From the NCBI GenBank assembly GCA_044225565.1, contig JBGAIL010000064.1, positions 1 to 25,711 on the forward strand: 25,711 nt of DNA, in the 5' to 3' direction. Shown here piece after piece: positions 1 to 10,189 of the stretch. Under the pieces are notes generated by a model. It saw only the letters and a list, made by a program, of their open reading frames with translations. It had not been told where the DNA came from and did not search any database. Both the position numbers and the translations under genes were made by a program. Each line of letters opens with the position of its first letter. The first letter of the stretch is position 1. The stretch is from CAVXAE01 sp044225565. GTDB taxonomy: Bacteria > Pseudomonadota > Gammaproteobacteria > Steroidobacterales > Steroidobacteraceae.

Positions 1-1
1 G

Positions 2-850
2 AGCCGCCACACGACGCGCTTCGTTTTCAGGTTCGACGAAGGGGGCACGCTCTGGAACGTGAAGGCCGTCGGCCAGCTCAAGGAACTCGCAGATCGCGGT
101 CACGCCGATGCGCTCTACGTGCTCGGCATCGCCGCGACGCTGGATCGCTCGCTCGAAATCCCTGCGGAGCGGGCGCAATCGATGCTCCTGACGGCGGCGC
201 AAGGCGGCAATTCACATGCGCAGTACTGGGTCGCGCACAAGCTCGCGCAGCGCAGCGATTGCGGCGAAGGCGCCAAGAAGCTCGTCTGGCTGAGGCAGGC
301 GGCCGCGGCAGGCAATGGCCCCGCGCAGGTCTCGCTGGCTTCCGCCTTGTTGCAGGCGGGAGGAGAAGCGGACGTCTCACAGGCGCGCGCGCTGCTCGAG
401 CGGGCGGCGGATTCCAAGGACTACTATGCGAGGAAGCACGCCATCGCCATGCTCTGCACCACGGAGCTCGCGACCCTGCGAAACACGCAGAAAGCGCTGG
501 AGGCGTCCAAGGCGCTGATGAAGGATGCGATGCGCGTCGACCCGCAGGCGCACGAGGTGGCGGCAGCGGCCTACGCCGCGGCCGGAGACTTTCGAGTCGC
601 CGTGGAGCAGCAGCAGGCGGCGTTGAAGAAAGCGCAGGCGCTCCACTGGAACACCAGCCTGATGGACGAGCGCCTGGCGGCATATCGATCCGGCCGCCCG
701 TGGACCGGAGACCTCTTTGCCGTGCCGCCGACCACCGTTGCCTTGCCCCCGTTGCGGGACGGGAGTCCGGGTTGCCGGAAGGACGACAGCCGCTGCAAGC
801 GCGACGCCGACCGACTCAAAACCGAGACGGGCACGCTCATTCCGAAGTAA
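2..850 (+). CDS. Sel1/TPR-like repeat protein, 5'-truncated by window edge
   Basis: The frame is open from the first complete codon at position 2 to the TAA at 848-850, so about 282 residues are visible and the true start lies outside the window. A GTG at 59 is possible, but the residues before it look coding (a short beta-strand-like FVFRF stretch). Alanine-rich helical pairs of Sel1 type follow: ADRGHADALYVLG, AAQGGNSHAQYWVA, AAAAGNGPAQVSLA and a degenerate fourth (ERAADSKDYYARKHA). A TPR-like helix pair comes next, then a tail with two cysteines (PGCRKDDSRCKRD) that could form a disulfide. Sel1 repeats are protein-binding scaffolds, often in periplasmic or envelope proteins, and some homologues carry a TonB-like N-terminal region. 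That would fit the strand-like start but is only inference. The specific function is unknown. It converges on rdgC with a 10-base gap and no room for a terminator. Confidence 0.75.
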   Translation, partial: SRHTTRFVFRFDEGGTLWNVKAVGQLKELADRGHADALYVLGIAATLDRSLEIPAERAQSMLLTAAQGGNSHAQYWVAHKLAQRSDCGEGAKKLVWLRQAAAAGNGPAQVSLASALLQAGGEADVSQARALLERAADSKDYYARKHAIAMLCTTELATLRNTQKALEASKALMKDAMRVDPQAHEVAAAAYAAAGDFRVAVEQQQAALKKAQALHWNTSLMDERLAAYRSGRPWTGDLFAVPPTTVALPPLRDGSPGCRKDDSRCKRDADRLKTETGTLIPK

Positions 851-860
851 GGCCCGGCCG

Positions 861-1778
861 CTACGCCGCCTCCTGCTTCGGCAACTCGCCGCCGAGCACC
901 TGCGAGAGATCCTCGAGCAGCTTCGCGAGCTCACCGGCCATCACGGCGAAGTCGATGTCGAACTGCTCGGCCTCGTCGATGTCGCCGCCGTCGGCGGTGT
1001 CCTTCGTCATCTCGAGGAACTCGAGGCGCTTCACCTGCAGTTTGTCGGTGAGCACGAAGGAGATGCGGTCGCTCCAGGTGAGCCCGAGCCGCAGCGGATG
1101 CTTGCCGGCCTTGAGGTGCGCCTGCACTTCGCGCGAGTCGAGCGGATGGCGCGCGTAGCGCACGCTGGCGCGCGATCCGTCCGCGGCCTGCAGCTCGAGC
1201 TCCTGGTCGATGGAAAACCGCATGGGCGCATCGCCGTGGCCCAGCCACGTCGCCATGGAATGCTGGGGCGATTGCTGCGTCTCCAGGAACTGGGCCGCAA
1301 AGCTTCCGCCCAGCGTCTCCCGCAGGATCTCGGTGAGCTCTTCGGCGCGTGCCGGGCCGGCGGCGTCCACGATGAACCAGTGGTTCTGAGGATCGATCCA
1401 GGCTCGCGTGACGCGGCGGCGGCACAGCGCCCGGGCGCGAAGCTCTTCCGTCACGCGCATGCGGATGTCCCGCATCTGCTTGCGGCCGACGGGGAAACCC
1501 TGCTGCTGCGCCTGCTCCGCGGCCCTCTCGGCCGCCGCCTGGCGGATGATCGAAGCCGGCAGCAGCTTCTGGTCCACGCCGAGCGCGATGAGGTGCTGCT
1601 GGTTCACCGTGTGCACCAGCCGCGCGTTGCCCGCGGAAGGCGGCACCCAGCCCCGGCTCGCCATCTCGAACGGCCCGCAGGGCAGCAAGATGCGCTTGCT
1701 CATGAGCTCCTCGAGCTGCGCGGCCGTGTACGACCAGTCGGCGGGCAGGCGCTGGATGACGAGATTCTTGAACCACAT
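861..1778 (-). CDS. rdgC: Recombination-associated protein RdgC
   Basis: The product has 305 residues, close to the usual 300-306 of RdgC. It opens with the family-typical MWFKNLVIQRL and carries the expected blocks GPFEMASRGWVPP, VNQQHLIALGVDQKLLPASI, a central DPQNHWFIVDAA and a C-terminal acidic stretch (DIDEAEQFDIDFAVMAGEL). RdgC is a nucleoid-associated protein that forms a ring around duplex DNA without sequence specificity and restrains RecA; it is needed for growth in some recombination-deficient backgrounds. The ATG at 1776-1778 is chosen because the conserved N-terminus begins exactly there. The ribosome site is weak. The gene is read towards the Sel1 gene and is divergent from the methyltransferase gene, so it is probably monocistronic. 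No frameshift is seen. Confidence 0.95.
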   Translation of the reverse strand: MWFKNLVIQRLPADWSYTAAQLEELMSKRILLPCGPFEMASRGWVPPSAGNARLVHTVNQQHLIALGVDQKLLPASIIRQAAAERAAEQAQQQGFPVGRKQMRDIRMRVTEELRARALCRRRVTRAWIDPQNHWFIVDAAGPARAEELTEILRETLGGSFAAQFLETQQSPQHSMATWLGHGDAPMRFSIDQELELQAADGSRASVRYARHPLDSREVQAHLKAGKHPLRLGLTWSDRISFVLTDKLQVKRLEFLEMTKDTADGGDIDEAEQFDIDFAVMAGELAKLLEDLSQVLGGELPKQEAA

Positions 1779-1808
1779 TCGCGGGACGTCCGGCGGGAAA
1801 AGTCGCGC

Positions 1809-1816
1809 AGTATAAT
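1809..1816. promoter_or_regulatory. Overlapping divergent -10 elements between rdgC and the methyltransferase gene
   Basis: The 79-base divergent gap contains a perfect TATAAT on the plus strand (1811-1816), 42 bases before the methyltransferase ATG. On the minus strand TATACT (1814-1809), a 5/6 match, faces rdgC. No good -35 hexamer is visible at 16-18 bases for either direction. A sigma-70 promoter with a poor -35 box, for one or both genes, is the inference. Confidence 0.45.
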
Positions 1817-1857
1817 CGCCGCCTCGCCCTCACTGCCGTCCTGAATGGGAGGAAGTC

Positions 1858-2640
1858 ATGCGCATCCCGTCGCTCATGCTGGCTCTTGCTTCGGTCGTCG
1901 CCCTCACCCTCTCCGCCGCTTCGCCGGCACGCGCCGCCAAGGCGGATGCCGCGGCCATCGCGGCCTCCATCGCGAGCCCGGATCGGCCCGCGGCCGACAA
2001 GGAGCGTGACGCCTGGGCCAGGCCCGAAACCGTGCTCACGTTCCTGGGCGCGCGCCCGGGCATGCACGTGGTCGACTACTTTGCGGGAGACGGCTACTTC
2101 AGCGAGCTGCTCGCGCGCGTCGTCGGCCCGAAAGGCGAGGTCATCGTCTACAACAACGGCGGCTACGCGAGTTATGCGGGTCAGGGACTCGCGAAGCGGT
2201 TCACGGGCAAGCGTGTGCCGAACACGCTGCTCAAGGTTCAGGAGGTCGCGGACTTCAAGCCGGCGCCGAAGTCTCTGGATGCGGCGCTCTTCGTCATGAG
2301 CTATCACGACGTGTACTACACGCCGGAAGGCGCCAAGGGGCCGATGGGAGATGCCTCCCAGATGGTCGGAGCGCTCTTCACGGCGCTGAAGCCGGGCGGC
2401 GTGGTGGTGGTGCAGGATCACGTCGCCACGGCCGGCAGCGATCCCGTGGAATCGGTGAACAAGCTGCATCGCATCGACCCCGAGGCGGTGAAGCGCGTGT
2501 TCGGGCAGGCGGGGTTCAAGCTCGACGGACAGGATGACTCGTTCGGGAGCGCCGACGACGGCCACACGAAGATGGTTTTCGATCCGTCCATCCGGCACAA
2601 GACGGATCAGTTCCTGTACCGGTTCCGCAAACCCGGCTAG
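1858..2640 (+). CDS. Exported class I SAM-dependent methyltransferase (COG4798-like)
   Basis: The product has 260 residues. Residues 1-26 form a classic Sec signal peptide: a basic start (MRIPS), a hydrophobic core, and an ARA-type cleavage site near residue 26. A Rossmann methyltransferase fold follows, with motif I VVDYFAGDGYFSELLA around residue 70, an acidic/Asn strand end (VIVYNN), a motif IV-like FVMSYHDVYY near residue 145, and KPGGVVVVQDH (motif V/VI) near 185. Such signal-bearing predicted methyltransferases form a known but biochemically uncharacterised family; the substrate is unknown. The start is supported by GGGAGGA at 1847-1853. The gene is intact and probably monocistronic. 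Its TAG overlaps the nuoN stop on the other strand inside the palindrome CTAG. It takes the place next to nuoN where many gammaproteobacteria have rimP-nusA-infB. Confidence 0.8.
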   Translation: MRIPSLMLALASVVALTLSAASPARAAKADAAAIAASIASPDRPAADKERDAWARPETVLTFLGARPGMHVVDYFAGDGYFSELLARVVGPKGEVIVYNNGGYASYAGQGLAKRFTGKRVPNTLLKVQEVADFKPAPKSLDAALFVMSYHDVYYTPEGAKGPMGDASQMVGALFTALKPGGVVVVQDHVATAGSDPVESVNKLHRIDPEAVKRVFGQAGFKLDGQDDSFGSADDGHTKMVFDPSIRHKTDQFLYRFRKPG

Positions 2641-4082
2641 GGCATGATGCGCGCGCAGAGATCCAGCAGCGGCCCCGGCAGCAGGCCCAGCGCCAGCACG
2701 GCGAGCGCATTGGCACCCAACGCGAGCCGCACCGGCAGGTTGCGCGGCGGCACCGGCAGATCCCCCGGCGCATCGAAGTACATCAGCTTCACGATGCGCA
2801 GGTAGTAGAACGCGCCGATCACCGACACGGCGGCGGCGATGACCACGAGCCAGGTCTGCCCCACCGCCCACAGCTCCTGGATGATGCGCAGCTTCGCCCA
2901 GAAGCCCACGAACGGCGGCACGCCGGCCGTCGAGAACATGAGCACCATCATGCTGAGCGCCAGCAGCGGATCCCGCGCGTAGAGCCCTTTGTAGTGCTCC
3001 AGCTCGTCCGCCTCGAATCCCTTGCGGCTCGCCAGCAGGATCACACCGAACGAGCCGAGCGCCACGATCACGTAGATGAGCGTGTAGTACAGCGCCGCGC
3101 TATAGCCCCCCGGCGTGCCTGCCACGAAGCCCAGCAGCACGAAGCCGACGTTCGCGATGGTGGAATACGCGAGCATGCGCTTGAGGTTGGTCTGCGCGAT
3201 GGCGACCAGATTGCCGACCACCAGCGTCAGGACGGCGAGGATCGCGAGCATCTGCGTCCACTCCGCCGTGGCCCCGCCGAGCCCTTGCGCCAGCAGGCGG
3301 AACGTAAGCGCGAAATACGCGATCTTCGGGGCCGTGCCGATGAACAGTGTCACGCTGGTGGGTGCGCCGTGGTACACGTCCGGCAGCCACATGTGGAACG
3401 GCACCGCGCCGAGCTTGAAGGCGACCGCCACCACGACGAACACCAGCCCGAGGATCAGCCCGGGGCTCAGCGCTCCACGTGAGCCGTCGATGGCGCCCGC
3501 CAGTTCGTCAAGCGCGAGCGTTCCCGTCATGCCGTAGATCATCGACATGCCGTAGAGCAGCGTGCCGGAAGCGATGGCGCCCAGTACGAAGTACTTCATG
3601 GCTGCTTCCGCAGCGACGCCGGAGTCCCTGTCGAACGCCACCATGGCGTACACGGACAGTGCCAGCAATTCCACGCCCACGTACACCGTGAGCAGGCTGT
3701 TGGCGGAAACCAGCACGAATACGCCGAGCAGTGCGGTGAGAGCGAGCACGAAATACTCGCCTCGCATCAGCGAGCGCTCTTCCATGTAGCTGCGCGAGTA
3801 CAGCAGCGCGACGGCCACGAACAGGAAGCCGAAGAGCTTCAGCACGTAGCCGAGCGAGTCCGCGACGTACAGGCCGCTGAAAACGAGGGTGGGCTGCGAC
3901 ACCTGCGCGTAGGCCGCAGTGAGCGCGGCACCGCCCGCAAGCACCACCAGGGTGAGCGTGGCCGTGAGGCCGCGGCGCGTCTGCCCGAAGAACACGTCGA
4001 TCATCAGCAGCGCGCAGACCGCGCCAGCCAGATAAATCTCCGGAATCGCCGGTGCGAGGCTGGCCCAGGTGAAATTGGTCAT
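2637..4082 (-). CDS. nuoN: NADH-quinone oxidoreductase subunit N
   Basis: This is the antiporter-like membrane subunit of complex I, 481 residues and about 14 predicted transmembrane helices, matching the usual 480-490. Proton-path signatures are present: a glutamate in TVYVGVELLALSVYAMVAF, the lysine in AVAFKLGAVPFHMWLPDVY, and the lysine in TNLKRMLAYSTIAN. A further lysine is in GFWAKLRII near the C-terminus. It is the last gene of the nuo operon, starting 10 bases after the nuoM stop with a weak ribosome site, so it probably relies on coupling. The stop is TAG and overlaps the methyltransferase stop. No frameshift is seen. Confidence 0.97.
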   Translation of the reverse strand: MTNFTWASLAPAIPEIYLAGAVCALLMIDVFFGQTRRGLTATLTLVVLAGGAALTAAYAQVSQPTLVFSGLYVADSLGYVLKLFGFLFVAVALLYSRSYMEERSLMRGEYFVLALTALLGVFVLVSANSLLTVYVGVELLALSVYAMVAFDRDSGVAAEAAMKYFVLGAIASGTLLYGMSMIYGMTGTLALDELAGAIDGSRGALSPGLILGLVFVVVAVAFKLGAVPFHMWLPDVYHGAPTSVTLFIGTAPKIAYFALTFRLLAQGLGGATAEWTQMLAILAVLTLVVGNLVAIAQTNLKRMLAYSTIANVGFVLLGFVAGTPGGYSAALYYTLIYVIVALGSFGVILLASRKGFEADELEHYKGLYARDPLLALSMMVLMFSTAGVPPFVGFWAKLRIIQELWAVGQTWLVVIAAAVSVIGAFYYLRIVKLMYFDAPGDLPVPPRNLPVRLALGANALAVLALGLLPGPLLDLCARIMP

Positions 4083-4092
4083 AGCGGAAGCC

Positions 4093-5604
4093 CTACAGCG
4101 GCAGCTTGGTGGAGACGGCCTGCTCCACCAGGTGATGGACCGAGGCCTGCATCATGTCCAGCAGCGGCGCGGGCCACAGGCCGAGCGCCAGCACGGCGAG
4201 CGCGAGCACGCCGAGGACCACGAACTCGCGGCCGTTGAGATCCTCGAGACTCGCCACGTTCTCGTTCGCCACGGGGCCGAACACCACGCGCTTCACGAGC
4301 CACAGCGTATATGCAGCCCCGAGGACGAGCGTGACGGCGGCGAGCAGCGCATACCAGAAATTCGCCTTGAAGCTCGCAAGGATCACCAGGAACTCGCCGA
4401 CGAAGCCGGAAGTGCCGGGCAGGCCCGTGTTCGCGAGCGCGAAGAGCACCATGAAGGCGGCGAACTTCGGCATGGTGTTCACCACGCCGCCGTAAGCCGA
4501 GATCTCGCGGCTGTGCACCCGGTCGTAGAGCACGCCCACGCAGAGGAACAGCGCGCCCGAGATGAGGCCGTGCGAGATCATCTGAACCATGGCGCCGTCG
4601 ATGCCCATCGCTGCGCCCTTGAGCGCGCCGGTGTTGGCGTAGATGTCGTACGCGATGAACGCGCCGAGCGTGACGAAACCCATATGCGCGATGGAGGAAT
4701 ACGCGATGAGCTTCTTCATGTCCTGCTGCACGAGCGCCACGAAGCCGATGTAGACCACCGCGATGAGGGACAGCGCGATCATGAGCATGTCGAGCTCGCG
4801 GCTGGCATCCGGCGCGATGGGCAGGCTGAAGCGCAGGAAGCCGTACCCGCCCATCTTCAGCATGATGGCCGCCAGGATCACCGAGCCGCCGGTGGGCGCT
4901 TCCACGTGCGCGTCCGGCAACCACGTGTGCACCGGCCACATCGGCACCTTCACCGCGAAGGCGAGCAGGAAGGCGATGAAGATCCAGCGCTGCTCGAGGA
5001 GCGTCAGCGGCAGCGAGTGGAAGCTCGCGATGGAGTAGTCCCCCGCCTGCACGTACATGTAGATCAGCGCGACCAGCATGAACACCGAGCCGAGGAAGGT
5101 GTACAGGAAGAACTTGATGGTGGCGTACACGCGCCGCGGGCCGCCCCAGATGCCGATGATGAGGAACATCGGGATCAGCATCGCTTCCCAGAAGAAGTAG
5201 AACAGCAGCGCGTCCATGGCGCCGAACACGCCGATCATGAGCCCTTCCATGATCAGGAAGGCGGCGAAGTACTGCGCCGGCCGCTGCTCGATGACGCGCC
5301 AGGCGGCGACGATGACCGGCACCGTCATGAACGTGGTGAGCAGGATGAGCGGCAGGGAGATGCCGTCCACGCCCAGGTGGTAGAAGGCCGCGAATTGCGG
5401 GATCCAGGGCAGCTTCTCGACGTACTGGAAGTCCGCCGTCGCGTTGTCGAAGCCCGCGGGCAGGTGCAGCGACAGCAACAGGGTGGCCAGCGAAGCGGCG
5501 AGCGCCACCCAGCGGCCCGCCGCGATGCGCCGGTCCCCCATGAGCAGCACGAGCACGCCCGCCGCGATGGGCAGCCAGACCAGGATGGATAAGAGACCGT
5601 GCAT
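4093..5604 (-). CDS. nuoM: NADH-quinone oxidoreductase subunit M
   Basis: The product has 503 residues, the usual size for this antiporter-like proton-pumping subunit of the complex I membrane arm. Recognisable blocks are the transmembrane glutamate in LLFYFFWEAMLIPMFLIIGIWGG, the lysine in AFAVKVPMWPVHTWLPDAHVEAP, the lysine pair in QQDMKKLIAYSSIAHMGFV, and a C-terminal GFVGEFLVI. The ATG at 5602-5604 is chosen because conserved N-terminal sequence (MHGLLSILVWLPIAAG) begins there; the frame stays open upstream but only as an antisense-like shadow of nuoL. An AAGG that overlaps the nuoL stop codon (TAAGG) can serve as ribosome site, implying coupling. The gene is intact. Confidence 0.97.
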   Translation of the reverse strand: MHGLLSILVWLPIAAGVLVLLMGDRRIAAGRWVALAASLATLLLSLHLPAGFDNATADFQYVEKLPWIPQFAAFYHLGVDGISLPLILLTTFMTVPVIVAAWRVIEQRPAQYFAAFLIMEGLMIGVFGAMDALLFYFFWEAMLIPMFLIIGIWGGPRRVYATIKFFLYTFLGSVFMLVALIYMYVQAGDYSIASFHSLPLTLLEQRWIFIAFLLAFAVKVPMWPVHTWLPDAHVEAPTGGSVILAAIMLKMGGYGFLRFSLPIAPDASRELDMLMIALSLIAVVYIGFVALVQQDMKKLIAYSSIAHMGFVTLGAFIAYDIYANTGALKGAAMGIDGAMVQMISHGLISGALFLCVGVLYDRVHSREISAYGGVVNTMPKFAAFMVLFALANTGLPGTSGFVGEFLVILASFKANFWYALLAAVTLVLGAAYTLWLVKRVVFGPVANENVASLEDLNGREFVVLGVLALAVLALGLWPAPLLDMMQASVHHLVEQAVSTKLPL

Positions 5605-5612
5605 GCGCGACC

Positions 5613-7631
<2,019 letters not shown>

Positions 7632-7637
7632 GCTCGC

Positions 7638-7943
7638 TCAGCCCTTCAGGGTATTCAGGTCTTCGACGTTGATGCTGCGCCGCTCGCGGAACAGCACCAC
7701 CAGGATGGCGAGGCCGATGGCGGACTCCGCCGCAGCGACCGTGAGCACGAAGAACACGAACACCTGCCCGCTGATGTCGCCCAGGTAGCGCGAGAACGCC
7801 ACGAAGTTGAAGTTCGCCGCGAGCAGCAGCAGCTCGACGCACATGAGCAGCAGGATGACGTTCTTGCGGTTGAGGAAGATGCCCGCCACCGAGATGGCGA
7901 ACAGGATCCCCGACAGCGTCAGCAGATGGCCGAGCGTGATCAT
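7638..7943 (-). CDS. nuoK: NADH-quinone oxidoreductase subunit K
   Basis: The product has 101 residues, the standard length, with three transmembrane helices. The two membrane glutamates needed for proton transfer in this family are visible at about residues 37 (MCVELLLLAANFNFVAF) and 73 (VAAAESAIGLAILV). The start ATG lies inside the nuoJ stop (ATGA, 7940-7943), a tight translational coupling. A clear C-terminal block SINVEDLNTLKG ends the protein. It is intact. Confidence 0.97.
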   Translation of the reverse strand: MITLGHLLTLSGILFAISVAGIFLNRKNVILLLMCVELLLLAANFNFVAFSRYLGDISGQVFVFFVLTVAAAESAIGLAILVVLFRERRSINVEDLNTLKG

Positions 7944-8560
7944 GGCGTGTTCCCCGCTTCCGGCTTCTTCTCCGCTTCCATCTTCACGATGCGCACGCGA
8001 TCCTCGCGACGCACCGCGAACTGCCTGGAGGCGTCCTGCACCTTGCGGCCGGGGCGGTGGCGCATGGTGAGCGCGATGGCGGCCACGATGGCCACCAGCA
8101 GCAGGATGGCCGCAAGCTCGAAAGGATAGGCATAGTCCGTGTACAGGAGGCTGCCGAGCTCGCGGGTATTGCTGTAATCCGGCGGCAACGGCATCGCGCC
8201 CTTGGTGACGTCGAGCCCCATGGTCTTGGCCGTGACGACGCCGGCGATCTCGAAGATGACGGCCGCGGCGGTGATCCAGCCAAGCCATGCGTAGCGCGTG
8301 AAGCCGCGCCGCAGCTCTTCGATGTTGATGTCCAGCATCATCACGACGAACAGGAACAGCACCATCACCGCGCCGACGTAGACGAGCACCAGCACGATGG
8401 CGAGGAATTCCGCCTCGATGAGCAGCCAGATGGCCGCGCTGGTGAAGAAGCACAGCACCAGGTACAGCGCCGAGTGCACGGGGTTGCGCGACACGATCAT
8501 CGCCAGCGCCGAGCCCACCAGGATGGCGCCGAAGAGATAGAAAAGAACGCTGACCAGCAT
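7940..8560 (-). CDS. nuoJ: NADH-quinone oxidoreductase subunit J
   Basis: The product has 206 residues with five predicted transmembrane helices. The family core YLVLCFFTSAAIWLLIEAEFLAIVLVLVYVGAVMVLFLF is recognisable, including the helix carrying the conserved VYVGAVMVLFLFVVMML segment that undergoes a pi-bulge transition in complex I structures. The C-terminus past residue 170 is a charged tail, variable in the family. The ATG at 8558-8560 is preceded by AAGG about 11 bases upstream. A 59-base gap separates it from nuoI, the widest spacer within the operon; I see no hairpin or promoter in it. Confidence 0.95.
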   Translation of the reverse strand: MLVSVLFYLFGAILVGSALAMIVSRNPVHSALYLVLCFFTSAAIWLLIEAEFLAIVLVLVYVGAVMVLFLFVVMMLDINIEELRRGFTRYAWLGWITAAAVIFEIAGVVTAKTMGLDVTKGAMPLPPDYSNTRELGSLLYTDYAYPFELAAILLLVAIVAAIALTMRHRPGRKVQDASRQFAVRREDRVRIVKMEAEKKPEAGNTP

Positions 8561-8619
8561 GCTAGCTCACGCCTTCTTCGTCAGGGGCGCGCCGCCCGCC
8601 CGCCTTGCGCAACGCGCGC

Positions 8620-9099
8620 TCATCGGTACTTCGCATCCGCGGCCTTGTCCGCGGAGATCATGGCTTCGTAGCGCTCGCCCACGGCGAGCAACTTGTCCTT
8701 GCTCATGATGTTCTCGCCGCGGTTCTCCATGTGGTACTCGTGGAGGCGCGTGAGCACGATGGCATCCACCGGACAGGCTTCCTCGCAGAAGCCGCAATAG
8801 ATGCACTTGAACAGGTCGATGTCGTAGCGCGTGGTGCGGCGCGTGCCGTTCTGCGCCACGTCCGAATCGATGGTGATGCACACCGCCGGGCACACCGCCT
8901 CGCACAGCTTGCAGGCGATGCAGCGCTCTTCCCCATTCGGGTAGCGGCGCAGCGCATGCAGGCCGCGGAAACGGGGGGACTGCGGGGTCTTCTCTTCCGG
9001 ATAGTTGAGCGTGTACTTCTTCTGGAAGAAGGTGCGCGCCGTCACCATGAGACCCTTGAGCATCTCGGGCAACAGCAGTGTCTTCAGTACATTCGCCAT
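8620..9099 (-). CDS. nuoI: NADH-quinone oxidoreductase subunit I (two 4Fe-4S clusters)
   Basis: The product has 159 residues, near the usual 162 for proteobacterial NuoI. It holds two ferredoxin motifs, CIACKLCEAVCP and CIYCGFCEEACP, which ligate clusters N6a and N6b and pass electrons from NuoG to NuoB. The amphipathic N-terminal segment (KTLLLPEMLKGLMVTARTFF) is the membrane-surface anchor, and FRGLHALRRYPNGEERC is a family hallmark. It starts at ATG 9097-9099, 16 bases after the nuoH stop. It is intact, whereas nuoH just upstream is not. Confidence 0.97.
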   Translation of the reverse strand: MANVLKTLLLPEMLKGLMVTARTFFQKKYTLNYPEEKTPQSPRFRGLHALRRYPNGEERCIACKLCEAVCPAVCITIDSDVAQNGTRRTTRYDIDLFKCIYCGFCEEACPVDAIVLTRLHEYHMENRGENIMSKDKLLAVGERYEAMISADKAADAKYR

Positions 9100-9115
9100 G
9101 AATTGAGGTTCTCTG

Positions 9116-10181
9116 TCAGACGGCCCAGGGGCCCACCTTCGCGTAAGCCATGATGCCCTCGACCACGATCCACACGATCGTGACCGGGATCAGCACCTTC
9201 CAGCCGAGGCGCATGATCTGGTCGTAGCGGTAGCGCGGGAAGGTGGCGCGAAACCACAGGAACAGGAACAGCACCCCAGGAAGATCTTGAACGCGAGCCA
9301 GAAGCTCGGCGCCGCGAGGAAGCTGCCGGCGGGCAGATAGCCTTCGAAGGGGCTCAGCCACCCGCCCAGGAAGAACACGGACGTGAGCGCCGAGATCAGG
9401 ATCATGTTCGCGTACTCGGCGAGGAAGAACAGCGCGAACGCGATGCCCGAATACTCGACGTGGAATACCGGCCACGATCTCCGATTCGCCTTCCGCCACG
9501 TCGAACGGCGCGCGGTTCGTTTCGCGACCCCGGAGATGAAATAGACGACGAACAGCGGGAAGAGCCAGAACCAGTTCCAGGAGAGCGGCCCGCCCGTCTG
9601 GATGCGCACGATGTCGCCGAGGTTCAGGCTGCCCGCCGCCATCAGCACGCCGACGAGCGCGAAGCCCATCGCGATCTCGTACGCGACGATCTGCGCGGCA
9701 GAGCGCATGGCACCGAGGAAGGCGTACTTGGAGTTCGCTGCCCAGCCCGCAAGGATGACGCCGTATACGCCCATCGAGGTGAGCGCCAGTACGTAGAGCA
9801 GGCCGGCATCGACGTCGGCGATGACGAGTCCGGCGAGAGCGGCACGACGGCCCAGGTGGCGAACGCCGGGATCAGCGCGATCATCGGCGCGATGAAGAAC
9901 AGGAACTTGTTCGCCTTCGCGGGGATGATGACCTCCTTCATGAGGAGCTTCACCACGTCCGCGAAAGGCTGTCCCAGGCCGGGAAACAGGCCGAAGATCG
10001 CCACGCGGTTGGGGCCGCGGCGGAGCTGCATCCAGCCGATGACCTTGCGCTCCCACAGCGTGAGCAACGCCACGCAGATGATCAGCGCGATCGTCACCGC
10101 GAGGATCCAACCAGTGGAGATGACGCCGTAGCGCGCCACTTCCGGAAGGCCAGACCACCAGGTTGTCACGGATTCCAGCAC
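9116..10181 (-). CDS. nuoH: NADH-quinone oxidoreductase subunit H, frameshifted in this sequence
   Basis: This is the membrane subunit that helps form the quinone chamber. Conserved sequence runs through the whole span but in changing frames: TLWERKVIGWMQLRRGPNR and FADVVKLLMKE near the N-terminus; LVIADVDAGLLYVLALTS after a lost G near 9830; DVAEGESEIVAG after a lost G near 9523; FHVEYSG after an extra base near 9466; and RATFPRYRYDQIMRLGWK after one G lost from a run at 9274-9277. Corrected for these four events the span gives exactly 356 codons, which fits the family. The start is a GTG at 10179-10181 with a TGAGG ribosome site, eight bases from the nuoG stop. All key motifs survive, so I infer sequencing indels rather than gene death. 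Confidence 0.9.
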
Positions 10182-10189
10182 TTTATGCC

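Noticed and set aside
8567..8905. Minus-strand frame ending past nuoI towards nuoJ
   Set aside because: It is the out-of-frame shadow of nuoI; the 59-base nuoI-nuoJ gap is too short for a gene and no start with a ribosome site is evident.
9274..9524. Programmed ribosomal frameshifting as explanation for the nuoH breaks
   Set aside because: Four shifts of mixed sign in one gene, many more in nuoG, no repeated slippery heptamer and no matching downstream structure; complex I subunits are not known to use it.
9460..10131. Plus-strand frames across nuoH and nuoG
   Set aside because: Frame breaks in nuoH/nuoG leave long spurious frames on the opposite strand; conserved NuoH/NuoG residues are all on the minus strand.
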